This document shows, piece after piece, positions 40,126 to 48,532 of a stretch of DNA of 64,000 bases. The notes below the pieces were generated by a model that was not told the DNA's origin, did no database searches, and worked only from the letters and a program-made list of their open reading frames with translations. This DNA is from an uncultured Lachnospiraceae bacterium (GTDB lineage Bacteria > Bacillota > Clostridia > Lachnospirales > Lachnospiraceae): positions 62,001-126,000 of the forward strand of contig CAJTTI010000001.1 in the NCBI GenBank assembly GCA_910579225.1. The letters are read 5' to 3'. Positions within the stretch are counted from its first letter, which is position 1; every line of letters begins with the position of its first letter. The position numbers and the translations under genes are program-made.

Positions 40126-40872
40126 ATGAGAACATTACCAAAAGTGTCGGTTATTACGACCACATATAACGATGCGGGGAACCTGGAACGTATTATGGAC
40201 CAGGTGGCCAGACAGGACTATGAAAATCTGGAATATATTATTGTGGACGGAGGGTCTACAGACGGGACCATGGAGCTGATTCATCAGATGGAAAAGAGGC
40301 TGCCAGGACAGGTGCGTTATCTCTCGGAACCGGATCAGGGAATCTATGACGCACTCAACAAAGGCATTCGGCTGGCCACAGGTGAGATTGTGGGATGCTG
40401 TTTTGACCGTTATGCCGACGAGCATGTGATCAGACGAATGGTACAGGCCATGGAAGAAGAGGGGACTGATGGGGTCCACGGCGATCTCTACTATATGGAT
40501 GGAGAACGGATTGTGCGCAAATGGCACCAGGGACAAGGAAGTATCCGGACCGGCTGGCTTCCCGGGCATCCTACTTTGTACCTGCGGCGGGAAGTCTATG
40601 ACCAGTTCGGGCTGTACAGAACCGACTACCGGATTGCGGCAGATTATGAATTTATGGTGCGGATTTTATACAGAAAACAGGTAAGACTTTCCTATCTTCC
40701 GGAAATACTAATCTATATGTCCCATGGAGGGACAAGCACGAACAGTCTGAGTGCTTATCTTCAGTCGCTGGCAGAGGGCCACCGGGCGCTCAGGGAGAAT
40801 CACGTGCCCTTTGCGTGGTTCACGGATCTGTGCAGGACCATGCGCGTGCTGCTGCAATTTGTAAAAAAGTAG
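40126..40872 (+). CDS. Glycosyltransferase family 2
   Basis: A 248-residue GT-A fold transferase: VSVITTTYNDAGNLERIMDQV (about residues 6-26), IIVDGGSTDGTMELI (about 38-52) and YLSEPDQGIYDALNKGIRLATGEIVG (about 66-91, two runs), the WcaA-like pattern. The usual DxD metal site is replaced by a FDRYADE segment (about 94-100), and GHPTLYLRREVYDQFGLYRTDYRIAADYEF (about 147-176) contains the family's HPTLF-like acceptor loop. It begins at the base after the GT4 stop codon, so it is co-transcribed and probably coupled. Likely adds one residue of the same repeating unit. Confidence 0.92.
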   Translation: MRTLPKVSVITTTYNDAGNLERIMDQVARQDYENLEYIIVDGGSTDGTMELIHQMEKRLPGQVRYLSEPDQGIYDALNKGIRLATGEIVGCCFDRYADEHVIRRMVQAMEEEGTDGVHGDLYYMDGERIVRKWHQGQGSIRTGWLPGHPTLYLRREVYDQFGLYRTDYRIAADYEFMVRILYRKQVRLSYLPEILIYMSHGGTSTNSLSAYLQSLAEGHRALRENHVPFAWFTDLCRTMRVLLQFVKK

Positions 40873-40889
40873 CAAAAATTTCCGGTTTG

Positions 40890-40898
40890 TGATACAAT
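40890..40898 (+). promoter_or_regulatory. Extended -10 promoter inside the glycan cluster
   Basis: TGA followed by TACAAT (40893-40898); the -35 position is poor. It lies about 58 nt before the next glycosyltransferase and may give internal transcription. Confidence 0.45.
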
Positions 40899-40956
40899 AT
40901 AGCATCGTATATAGGCTGCTGCGGCTGGCAGAGAGCCGGACATGAAGGAGTATTGT

Positions 40957-41646
40957 ATGAAAAAGCTTGTAATTATCCCTGCCTATAATGAATGCAAGAG
41001 CATTTTAAAGGCGGTTGATGATATTAAGAAGCATGCACCGGATTTTGATTATGTGGTGATCAATGATTGCTCTACGGATGATACACTTGACATTTGTAAA
41101 AAATATGATCTGAATTATGTCAACCTTACTGTGAACCTGGGAATCGGGGGTGCCGTGCAGACCGGTTATATCTATGCATGGCAATATGACTATGATATGG
41201 CGGTACAGTTTGACGGAGACGGACAACATGACGCGGCTTATCTGGAGATGATGGCCGGGAAGCTTCTGGAGACAGGCAGCGATATGGTGATCGGTTCCCG
41301 CTTTATCGAGAAAGAAGGATTTCAGTCTTCCGGACTTAGACGGCTCGGGATCCGGTATTTTTCTGCGTTGCTGTGGCTGCTGACAGGGAAACGGGTGACG
41401 GACCCGACTTCCGGCATGCGGATGGTGAACAGGGATGTGATACGTATCTATGCTGTGAATTACCCCAAAGATTACCCGGAACCGGAGAGCGTGATGGCGA
41501 TCCTGCGTATGGGAAAGAAAGTGACGGAGATGCCGGTGGTGATGAGAGAGAGAGAAGAAGGAACCTCATCCATCGGTGGTCTGAGTTCTGTTTACTACAT
41601 GGTTAAGGTGACACTGGCGATTCTGATGGAAAGACTCAGGAGATAG
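40957..41646 (+). CDS. Glycosyltransferase family 2, dolichol-phosphate-mannose-synthase-like
   Basis: A 229-residue GT2 protein with LVIIPAYNECKSILKAVDDI (about residues 4-23), VVINDCSTDDTLDICKKY (about 34-51), GIGGAVQTGYIYAW (about 62-75), VQFDGDGQHD with the DxD metal site (about 84-93), and GSRFIEKEGFQSSGLRR (about 115-131). It ends shortly after the GT-A fold without membrane helices. The start is the ATG after AAGGAG with 6-nt spacing, not the upstream 40942. It precedes a DUF2304 protein, a pairing often seen for polyprenyl-phosphate sugar synthesis, where the small protein may be the membrane partner. Confidence 0.92.
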   Translation: MKKLVIIPAYNECKSILKAVDDIKKHAPDFDYVVINDCSTDDTLDICKKYDLNYVNLTVNLGIGGAVQTGYIYAWQYDYDMAVQFDGDGQHDAAYLEMMAGKLLETGSDMVIGSRFIEKEGFQSSGLRRLGIRYFSALLWLLTGKRVTDPTSGMRMVNRDVIRIYAVNYPKDYPEPESVMAILRMGKKVTEMPVVMREREEGTSSIGGLSSVYYMVKVTLAILMERLRR

Positions 41647-41652
41647 AGAATT

Positions 41653-42045
41653 ATGATGACGGTAAAGCTGCAGATTGTAATTGGAATTGCGATTTTGATT
41701 GTATTTCTGATTCTGGTGAATATGATACGCAGAAGAAGTCTGGAACTGAAATATGCCCTGTCCTGGATGGTGGTGCTGTGTGCGCTTCTGATCTTTGACT
41801 GTGCACCGAAGTTTCTGATTGTGGTATCAGATTTCCTCGGGATCTATGCACCGGTGAACATGATCTTTTTCCTGGGTTTTTGCTTTTCTCTGCTGATTAT
41901 TTTTTCTCTGACGGTGGCGCTTTCGCGGATGTCCAACAGTGTTCGGACGCTGGATCAGATGGTGGCACTGAATGAAAAGCGATTGCAGGAACTGGAGACG
42001 GAGCTTAGGAAGGCAAAGCAAAGAGAACAACAGAAAGAAGAGTAA
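41653..42045 (+). CDS. DUF2304 membrane protein
   Basis: A 130-residue protein with three hydrophobic segments (about residues 5-24, 36-56 and 69-90; the motif RRRSLELKYALSWM between the first two is typical of DUF2304) and a charged coiled-coil tail (QMVALNEKRLQELETELRKAK). DUF2304 genes usually lie between two GT2 genes, as here, and the proteins are thought to assist polyprenyl-linked glycosyl transfer at the membrane, perhaps as an anchor for the soluble GT2 upstream. It starts 6 nt after the preceding stop. Confidence 0.85.
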   Translation: MMTVKLQIVIGIAILIVFLILVNMIRRRSLELKYALSWMVVLCALLIFDCAPKFLIVVSDFLGIYAPVNMIFFLGFCFSLLIIFSLTVALSRMSNSVRTLDQMVALNEKRLQELETELRKAKQREQQKEE

Positions 42046-42049
42046 AAAG

Positions 42050-43015
42050 ATGGCGGAGAAGAGGAATGAAAAGGGACAGATCCTGTATCTGGTAATCCCG
42101 TGCTATAACGAGCAGGAGGTTTTGCCGGAGACGTCGAAAAGGCTTCTGCAGAAGATGGAGAGTTTGATGGAACGGGGGATGATCTCCCGGGAGAGCCGGA
42201 TCATGTTTGTCAACGATGGTTCGAAAGACCGGACCTGGGAGATGATTGAAGAGCTGCATGGGCAGAATTCCATCTATCAGGGCGTGAAGCTGTCCCGAAA
42301 CCGGGGACATCAGAACGCGCTTCTGGGCGGGCTTATGACTGCAAAGGAATCTGCGGATATGGTCATTTCCTTGGATGCGGACCTGCAGGACGATATCGAC
42401 GTGATTGATCAGTTCGTGGAGAAATATTACGAAGGCTGTGAGATCGTCTACGGGGTACGCAGTGCCCGGGATACGGATACCTTTTTTAAGAAATTTACAG
42501 CGGAAGGTTTCTACAAACTGATTGCGCTGATGGGCGGCGAGGTGGTTTTCAATCATGCAGACTACCGGTTGATGAGCAGGCGCGCCCTGGAAGAGATGGA
42601 GAACTATCGGGAAGTAAATCTGTTCCTTCGGGGAATTGTCCCGATGATCGGATTTAAGACGGACGTGGTGTTCTATGAGCGCCATGAACGCCTGGCGGGG
42701 GAATCCAAGTATCCTCTGAAGAAGATGCTGGCGCTGGCAGTGGACGGGATCACTTCCCTGTCGATTAAGCCGATCCGCTTTATTGTATTTCTTGGAATGT
42801 TTATCTTTGTATGCAGTATCCTGATGCTGATCTATTCTCTGGTACAGCATTTTCTGGGAAATACCAGCATCGGATGGACTTCATTGATTGTGTCCATCTG
42901 GGCCATCGGAGGATTGCAGCTCCTTGCCATCGGGGTAATTGGAGAATATATTGGAAAGATCTATCTGGAAACCAAGGCAAGGCCCAAGTATATCATTGAA
43001 AAAGTACTGAGATAG
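42050..43015 (+). CDS. Membrane glycosyltransferase family 2 (GtrB/ArnC-like)
   Basis: A 321-residue GT2 protein with a cytosolic GT-A domain and two C-terminal transmembrane helices (about residues 240-262 and 275-298), the layout of bactoprenol glucosyl- or arabinosyl-transferases. Motifs are VIPCYNEQEVLPETSKRL (about 14-31), FVNDGSKDRTWEMI (about 52-65), LSRNRGHQNALLGGL (about 80-94) and SLDADLQDDIDVI with the DxD site (about 107-119). Predicted to load a sugar onto undecaprenyl phosphate for flipping and use by GT-C enzymes such as the next two proteins. The ATG at 42050 is used; an upstream frame from 41972 overlaps DUF2304. The ribosome site is weak. Confidence 0.9.
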   Translation: MAEKRNEKGQILYLVIPCYNEQEVLPETSKRLLQKMESLMERGMISRESRIMFVNDGSKDRTWEMIEELHGQNSIYQGVKLSRNRGHQNALLGGLMTAKESADMVISLDADLQDDIDVIDQFVEKYYEGCEIVYGVRSARDTDTFFKKFTAEGFYKLIALMGGEVVFNHADYRLMSRRALEEMENYREVNLFLRGIVPMIGFKTDVVFYERHERLAGESKYPLKKMLALAVDGITSLSIKPIRFIVFLGMFIFVCSILMLIYSLVQHFLGNTSIGWTSLIVSIWAIGGLQLLAIGVIGEYIGKIYLETKARPKYIIEKVLR

Positions 43016-43023
43016 GAGTGTAC

Positions 43024-44223
43024 ATGGATCAATATATCAGAGAGTGGATGAATAAGGGAAAACGGTCGGAATATCTGTTCCTGGGGCTGCTTACATTGTT
43101 GGCAGTGCTTGTGCGCGTGTCTGTGCGGACCTACGTGTCGGACGACTGGACCGTCTTCTGGAGCAGCTGGCTTCTGGAGCTTAAGACGAAGGGATTCGGG
43201 GCGCTTGCAGGCAATTTTTATGACTATGCGCCTCCGGTCATGTACCTTCTGTATATCATTACGCTTCTGCCTGTCAATTCCATGACTGCATTGAAAGGTT
43301 TCTGTTGTCTGCTGGAATTTGCAGGGGCGGCGGTGATCGCAGAAATCGTTATGGAATGTACCGGGAACCGGAAACGGGCACAATTCGCCTACGGTATTTT
43401 TTTATTTTTGCCCACGGTGATTCTGAATGCGGCGGTCTGGTCCCAGTGTGATATTATCTATACCCTTCTGATCTTGTGCAGCGTGTATTTTCTTCTGAAG
43501 AACAGAACCTGGACAGGCATGTGGTTTTATGGGGCGGCTTTTGCGGTAAAGCTTCAGACGCTTTTTATCTTTCCTTTTCTGGTGATCCTGTGGGTGAGGA
43601 GAAAGGTGGAACTTCGCCATTTTGTAACGATTCCGGTCATGTATCTTCTGGGGATCCTGCCGGCGTGGCTGGCAGGAAGGCCTTTTTCGGAGCTTCTCGG
43701 TATCTATGCTTTCCAGGGGAGCAAAGACCGGTGGTCTCTGTCGATTAAATTTCCGAACATTTATCAGATTATTGGGAATAATTATTTTCTGGACGAATAT
43801 GTGGGAGCAGGTATGTACCTGATTCTGGGGATACTGATGATGGTCATGTGCTGGATGGCTTATCAGAGGGTGCGGGTCACAAAGGAATATGTGATTCTGT
43901 CAATTGTATTTATGGGCATGTTGACCACGTATTTCCTTCCGCATATGCACGAGCGTTATCTGTACGTGACCGACGCGTTTCTGCTGATCTATGTGATGAT
44001 CCGTCTCCGGCGGTTCTGGTTGTTTCTTGCCGCCAGTTTTCTGACAGTAGTGGGATATGCCCAGTATCTGACGAATCAGGAGCCATATGTACACTATGGG
44101 ATCCTGGCCTTTATTCAGCTGGGACTCCTGATTGTGATTGGTCTTGATCTGTATCGCTTTCCGGTATATGAGCAGGACCGCGGGGAACTGGATAAGATGG
44201 AAGAAAGGAGGATTCCGGGATGA
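43024..44223 (+). CDS. Polytopic GT-C-like mannosyltransferase-family protein
   Basis: A 399-residue protein with about ten hydrophobic segments and the arrangement of GT-C glycosyltransferases that use lipid-linked sugars. An acidic pair in the first extracytoplasmic loop (TYVSDDWTVFWSSW, about residues 36-49) matches the catalytic loop of the family, and NFYDYAPPVMYLLY (about 64-77) and HMHERYLYVTDAFLLIY (about 305-321) are further conserved stretches. Start at the ATG at 43024 with TAGGAG about 6 nt upstream; the GTG at 43018 is an alternative. It follows the GtrB-like transferase, its probable donor supplier. Confidence 0.8.
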   Translation: MDQYIREWMNKGKRSEYLFLGLLTLLAVLVRVSVRTYVSDDWTVFWSSWLLELKTKGFGALAGNFYDYAPPVMYLLYIITLLPVNSMTALKGFCCLLEFAGAAVIAEIVMECTGNRKRAQFAYGIFLFLPTVILNAAVWSQCDIIYTLLILCSVYFLLKNRTWTGMWFYGAAFAVKLQTLFIFPFLVILWVRRKVELRHFVTIPVMYLLGILPAWLAGRPFSELLGIYAFQGSKDRWSLSIKFPNIYQIIGNNYFLDEYVGAGMYLILGILMMVMCWMAYQRVRVTKEYVILSIVFMGMLTTYFLPHMHERYLYVTDAFLLIYVMIRLRRFWLFLAASFLTVVGYAQYLTNQEPYVHYGILAFIQLGLLIVIGLDLYRFPVYEQDRGELDKMEERRIPG

Positions 44224-45305
44224 ATGTAGATGATCTGCTCCGCGGACTTCTGTTCCGTGAATTCCGGATTGGAAGATGTCGGTTTGATTTTCTGGAGGGG
44301 CTTCTGGCAGTCTGTATTACAGGAGTTGGCTGTATGCTTCGGACTCCTTTTGAGACCGGACTTCCTCATTGGCTGTACTTGCTGGCGGAATGGTATCTGG
44401 CGGTTATGGCGGCAGTATTTATTCTGCGCTGTACCTATAGCCGGAGAAGAGCTCTTGGAACCTATGGGATCCTTCTGATTCTGCCAACGGTTGTGGCGGA
44501 GGGGACGATTCTGCGTCAGAATGCCTGCCTGGGGGCCCTGTTCTTTCTGTGTGCGCTTTTATTTCTGGGGCGGAAGCAGGGAGAAGAACATCCATGGATG
44601 TTTACGATTCTGACGGCGGCGCTTTTGCTGTGGTCTGTACGGTATATCGGACTTTTGTTTGCCTGTATGGTACTCTGGAAACAGGAGAGGCTGAAGGCGG
44701 AACAACTGCTGATACTGTCCGCTGCAGGGGGTACGCGTTTCTTATCTGCATACCGTGCGTGGTTTCAGGCCAGGTATACGCTGGTTACGTTTCACTGGCC
44801 GAATATTTATGAGATTCTTGGGAAAGAAGCGGTACAGGAGCAGCTTTTTGACCCTCTGGCAGTGGTGGGATTCTTCCTGACACTGGGACTTATGATTTTC
44901 GCTGTCTGGCTGTTCTGTCAGGGAGAGACGGATCTGTCCGTCCAGGAAGGACAGGCTGCTGATATCCGGAAAGAAATGGTGCAGTGTCTGCGGTTGTTTC
45001 TGTTCTTCGGACTGGCAGCGGGATATTTCCTGCCGTATATGGATCAGTCCTATGGATATCTGTACTGCATTCTGGCAGTTCTTTATTTTATGCTGGAGCC
45101 GTCAGAATTTCTGACGCCAATGCTGCTTCAGATCGTTGCTTTTGCGGGCTATCAGGAATGTTTTCATGGTGAGTCCATGATGCCCATGACCGTTTTCTCT
45201 GTGATTCAGTTGCTGATCATGAGTCGCCTGGGAATGAGGATCATGAGAGATACAGGAGTGCAGGGTTTATGCGGACAGAAAAACTGGCATATCTGGACGG
45301 ACTAA
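44220..45305 (+). CDS. Polytopic membrane protein related to the preceding GT-C-like protein, catalytic loop not seen
   Basis: A 361-residue protein with about nine hydrophobic segments. It appears distantly related to the upstream GT-C-like protein: both share an F-x-x-PNIYxIxG stretch (FHWPNIYEILG here, IKFPNIYQIIG there) and a YFLPxM motif followed by a YLYxxxA segment near the C-terminus. The acidic DD pair of the first extracellular loop is missing here, so it may be an inactive paralogue, a flippase-like helper, or a GT-C with a different active site. It overlaps the upstream gene by 4 nt and the downstream acyltransferase gene by 37 nt, showing tight coupling. Confidence 0.7.
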   Translation: MNVDDLLRGLLFREFRIGRCRFDFLEGLLAVCITGVGCMLRTPFETGLPHWLYLLAEWYLAVMAAVFILRCTYSRRRALGTYGILLILPTVVAEGTILRQNACLGALFFLCALLFLGRKQGEEHPWMFTILTAALLLWSVRYIGLLFACMVLWKQERLKAEQLLILSAAGGTRFLSAYRAWFQARYTLVTFHWPNIYEILGKEAVQEQLFDPLAVVGFFLTLGLMIFAVWLFCQGETDLSVQEGQAADIRKEMVQCLRLFLFFGLAAGYFLPYMDQSYGYLYCILAVLYFMLEPSEFLTPMLLQIVAFAGYQECFHGESMMPMTVFSVIQLLIMSRLGMRIMRDTGVQGLCGQKNWHIWTD

Positions 45306-46420
45306 AGGGATTTGGATGTGTGTGCGTGTTTTTGACACATTTTATATTTGCTTTTTATTATGGAATGTATCACTATGAGCCGGAGAGTTGCCATCTGCCC
45401 GGGAACCTGGATATCGCCGTCGGAAAGTCGGTACTGAATCTCTTCTTTAACGGAAATACGGCGGTACGCCTGTTTCTGGTGCTGAGCGGCTATCTGCTCT
45501 GCAGAAACTATTTCCTGAACGGAGATAAAAAACGTCTGTGCAGCAGTGCAGCCAGGAGGTATTTTCGTCTGATGCCTCCGGTGCTGGCGGTCAACGGAGC
45601 CGTGTGGTTTTGCATGCATCTGGGACTGTATCGAAATGTTCCGGCGGCGGCAGTGGCGGGTTCTACAGAATGGTTCGCATTTTTCAATGCCTTTGAACCG
45701 TCCTTTTGGGGAATGCTTAGAGAATCTCTGTATGGATGCTTTTTATTCGGGCACAATGCGTATAACGGTGTGGTATGGACGCTTCAGATACTTTTTCTTG
45801 GGGCGTATCTAGATTATGGACTGGCGCTTTTGGTGAGCCGTTGGAAAATGCGATGGCTGATCTACGGGGGACTGGCGGTTCTGCTTGTGCGGACGGATTT
45901 CTTAAGTATTTTCCTGGGATATGTGCTCTGCGATTTTATGCATATGGATCTGGCCTGGAGGAAACGCATATGCGGCTGTGCGCCACTTCAGTGGGGATTG
46001 TGTGTACTGGGGCTTTATTTTATGTGTTACCCGTCGGCCGGGTTTGGATACGAGGGGACCATATGGGGCATTCTTCCTTTTGTATTTGTCAATTACTATC
46101 ATATCTTTGGTGTTTTATGCTTTACATTTGCTGTGCTGAATCTGGAATGGCTCCAGAGATTTTTCTCCATGAGCGGATTTTTGTACCTGGGACGGCTCTC
46201 GTATTCGCTGTACCTGATTCATTTTCCGGTGCTTGCGACCTTTGGTGCATGGTTTTTCCTGACATTTCGGGAGCGCCTGGGGTATAATGGGACCTGCTTT
46301 CTGGTCCTGGTCCTGACAGGGAGCGTCACGGCAGTGTTATCGGAGCTGTCGGTCTGCTTTGTGGAACCGGCAGGCAGGAAAGGAGAGATGCTGATTGCGC
46401 GCATCTTCAAAAAAGGATAA
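45269..46420 (+). CDS. Acyltransferase 3 (OafA-like) membrane protein
   Basis: A 383-residue integral membrane acyltransferase with about ten hydrophobic segments. The N-terminal motif LAYLDGLKGFGCVCVFLTHF (about residues 6-25) has the conserved D-G-L-(K/R)-G and the active-site histidine in LTHF. VRLFLVLSGYLLCRNYF (about 66-82) is the family's second motif, and a YSLYLIHFPVLATFG-type stretch (about 312-326) is the third. Such proteins O-acetylate surface polysaccharides. The start lies inside the upstream gene. It is the first of three consecutive acyltransferase-3 genes. Confidence 0.9.
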   Translation: MRTEKLAYLDGLKGFGCVCVFLTHFIFAFYYGMYHYEPESCHLPGNLDIAVGKSVLNLFFNGNTAVRLFLVLSGYLLCRNYFLNGDKKRLCSSAARRYFRLMPPVLAVNGAVWFCMHLGLYRNVPAAAVAGSTEWFAFFNAFEPSFWGMLRESLYGCFLFGHNAYNGVVWTLQILFLGAYLDYGLALLVSRWKMRWLIYGGLAVLLVRTDFLSIFLGYVLCDFMHMDLAWRKRICGCAPLQWGLCVLGLYFMCYPSAGFGYEGTIWGILPFVFVNYYHIFGVLCFTFAVLNLEWLQRFFSMSGFLYLGRLSYSLYLIHFPVLATFGAWFFLTFRERLGYNGTCFLVLVLTGSVTAVLSELSVCFVEPAGRKGEMLIARIFKKG

Positions 46421-47465
46421 GACAAAAGAACGCCTGGGCTGGCTGGATTTTGGAAAAGTTCTGGGGATCCTGGTGGTGCTTCTGGTTCATGCGGAGTGCA
46501 GCCTGGGGCCGGTGACGTATTATGGGGGCATGTTCTATATGCCTGTCTTCTTTGTGGCGGCGGGGTATACGTACCATGTCCGGAGAGAAGAGCCCATTGG
46601 CGGTTATGTGAAGAAAAAGGCGGCCCGCCTGTTGGTCCCATACTTTAGTACAAGTTTGTTTCTGTGGTTCTTTTTCTGGGTGAAAGACTCTGCAGTGGCC
46701 GGGCGGCCTCTCGATCTGAAGCCCTTGTCACTTTTTGGAATTCTGTATTCCCGGAATCAGATGTATACTTCCTTGTATACAGATAAGAATCCGGTGCTTC
46801 TGAATATTCTGAATGCGCCTCTGTGGTTCCTGACAGCCATGTTCCTGGTCTGTATCTGGTATGAATTCATCAGCCGTAGCCGGAGGAAGTATCTGCTGTT
46901 GGTTATTGGAGCTGCCTTATCGGTATTGTGGCATTATTGCACCGGATTTTTGCTTCCCTGGAGTCTGGAAGCAGTTCCCTTTTTTGCCTGTTACTTCGCG
47001 GCAGGAGAGGCGCTTCGGGAGCAGAAGAGAGAAGGACTCCTGGGAGAACTCTGGTTTCTGGGACTTCTGCTGGCAGTATTTCTGATTTCATCAAAGCTGA
47101 ACGGCGTCATGAATCTCTCCAACGGAACCTATGGACACAGCATGTTGCTGGCGCTGGCGTCAGGGACCTCCGGTTCTTTGCTGGTCTTTGCAGCGGGCAT
47201 GTGCATGGAACGAAAATGTCCGCCGGTCATGAAAGCCATCTCTCTTGCGGGGCGGCAGACCCTGTGGGTCTTGTGCTTTCATATGTTCCTGTTCATGTTT
47301 ATCAGGACCGGAGCCGGCATGCTGCATCTGGGCAGAGGACTCACACAGGCAGCTCTGGTACTGTTTAGCTTTCTGCTGCTGACCGGGGCGGGCCTGGCAG
47401 TCGGCCGTCTTCAGCAGATGATGTCCATAAGGATGTATTTTAAAAACGGCAGGAATGAGGTATAA
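46395..47465 (+). CDS. Acyltransferase 3, fucose-4-O-acetylase-like
   Basis: A 356-residue membrane acyltransferase with a TTG start supported by AAAGGAGAG ending 8 nt upstream. Motifs are LGWLDFGKVLGILVVLLVHA (about residues 14-33) with the conserved active-site His, FYMPVFFVAAGYTYHVRRE (about 47-65; the FF-GY element), and a C-terminal LWVLCFHMFLFMF (about 289-301). About ten hydrophobic segments are seen. The compact layout resembles COG3594 fucose-4-O-acetylases. It overlaps the previous acyltransferase by 26 nt. The acceptor sugar is unknown. Confidence 0.86.
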   Translation: MRASSKKDKTKERLGWLDFGKVLGILVVLLVHAECSLGPVTYYGGMFYMPVFFVAAGYTYHVRREEPIGGYVKKKAARLLVPYFSTSLFLWFFFWVKDSAVAGRPLDLKPLSLFGILYSRNQMYTSLYTDKNPVLLNILNAPLWFLTAMFLVCIWYEFISRSRRKYLLLVIGAALSVLWHYCTGFLLPWSLEAVPFFACYFAAGEALREQKREGLLGELWFLGLLLAVFLISSKLNGVMNLSNGTYGHSMLLALASGTSGSLLVFAAGMCMERKCPPVMKAISLAGRQTLWVLCFHMFLFMFIRTGAGMLHLGRGLTQAALVLFSFLLLTGAGLAVGRLQQMMSIRMYFKNGRNEV

Positions 47466-47466
47466 G

Positions 47467-48468
47467 ATGAAGGCACGGAATGATTCTCTGGACTGCCTGA
47501 AAGGCATCGCGATTCTGTTGGTCATGTTTGGGCATGTACAGGTTCACAATCAGATGACGGATCCCTGGCTCTATGATGTGATCAAATCTCTTCAGATGCC
47601 GCTTTTCTTCCTGATCAGCGGTTATCTGGCGGGCTCCGGAACCAGGATACAGACATTGGAGCAATACAAAGAACAGATGAAAAAGAGAGCGACAGCCTAT
47701 TTATTTCCGTTCTTTTCCTGGCTTGTAGTGCAGCATATTACCTGTGTGCCATATGCACTTCGGGTTACTCTGTTCCAGCTGGACAGCGGACTCTGGTTTC
47801 TGATGGTTTTGTTTTTATTTACCTGGATGGCGTATACAGCCCAACTGGTCCAGGCAAAGACAGGACATACATGGGGCTTCTGGCTGATGTTCCTTGGCAG
47901 CAGCGCCCTGGTGCTTCTGGCGTACGCGGCAGGCGTGACTTTCTTAAGCCCGTTTCTTCTGGTCACTTATCTGCCTTATTATACGGCTGCATATTTCTGC
48001 GGCATGTATCCGGAACTATTGAGGAAATGGTTTCCGTATGGTTTTCGACGGGCAGTTGCATACGCAGGCGGCATTCTCTTCCTCGCAATGGCAGCAGTCC
48101 TTGATCTGGTGACGGTGACTGGCGTCCTGATGCTGGGTGTACAAACCCTTGCCTCTTTTCTGGGGTGTCTGGCAGTTATACAGATGGTGTTGGACTGGAA
48201 AGGGGGGCGGGTGAAGGCCTGGTTGGCCCGCCTCGGGCAGTATACGCTGGAAATCTATGTGCTTCATTACCAGTTTGCCACGGTCCTGAACCGTTCCGGA
48301 ATCGTGTATGCCTTCTGGAGTCCGGCGGGACTGCTCTACAGCGCGGCGGCTTTCGCAGCCATGAGCCTGATCACGGCCTTTGCGATCTGGATCATTAACC
48401 AGATTCCGTGGTTCCGCCTACTGCTGTTCGGGAAGAGGCAGGACAGGCGGAAGAAAGACTGCCTGTGA
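47467..48468 (+). CDS. Acyltransferase 3, fucose-4-O-acetylase-like (third copy)
   Basis: A 333-residue membrane acyltransferase: RNDSLDCLKGIAILLVMFGHV (about residues 4-24, in short runs) with the active-site His, LQMPLFFLISGYLAGSG (about 44-60) and a C-terminal YTLEIYVLHYQFATVL (about 258-273). About ten hydrophobic segments. It begins 1 nt after the preceding stop; GAGG 6 nt upstream supports the ATG at 47467 rather than 47455. It is clearly homologous to, but not a recent duplicate of, the two upstream genes, so each may act on a different position or sugar. Confidence 0.88.
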   Translation: MKARNDSLDCLKGIAILLVMFGHVQVHNQMTDPWLYDVIKSLQMPLFFLISGYLAGSGTRIQTLEQYKEQMKKRATAYLFPFFSWLVVQHITCVPYALRVTLFQLDSGLWFLMVLFLFTWMAYTAQLVQAKTGHTWGFWLMFLGSSALVLLAYAAGVTFLSPFLLVTYLPYYTAAYFCGMYPELLRKWFPYGFRRAVAYAGGILFLAMAAVLDLVTVTGVLMLGVQTLASFLGCLAVIQMVLDWKGGRVKAWLARLGQYTLEIYVLHYQFATVLNRSGIVYAFWSPAGLLYSAAAFAAMSLITAFAIWIINQIPWFRLLLFGKRQDRRKKDCL

Positions 48469-48471
48469 ACG

Positions 48472-48500
48472 TTGTATTTGGAACGCAACTGTAGTATAAT
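48472..48500 (+). promoter_or_regulatory. Sigma-A promoter of pyrFKD
   Basis: TTGTAT (48472-48477), 17-nt spacer, TATAAT (48495-48500), starting 3 nt after the last glycan gene and 33 nt before pyrF. No PyrR-binding antiterminator was recognised in the short leader. Confidence 0.75.
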
Positions 48501-48532
48501 TGGGAAAATGTACAAGTCAAAGGAGACAGAAC

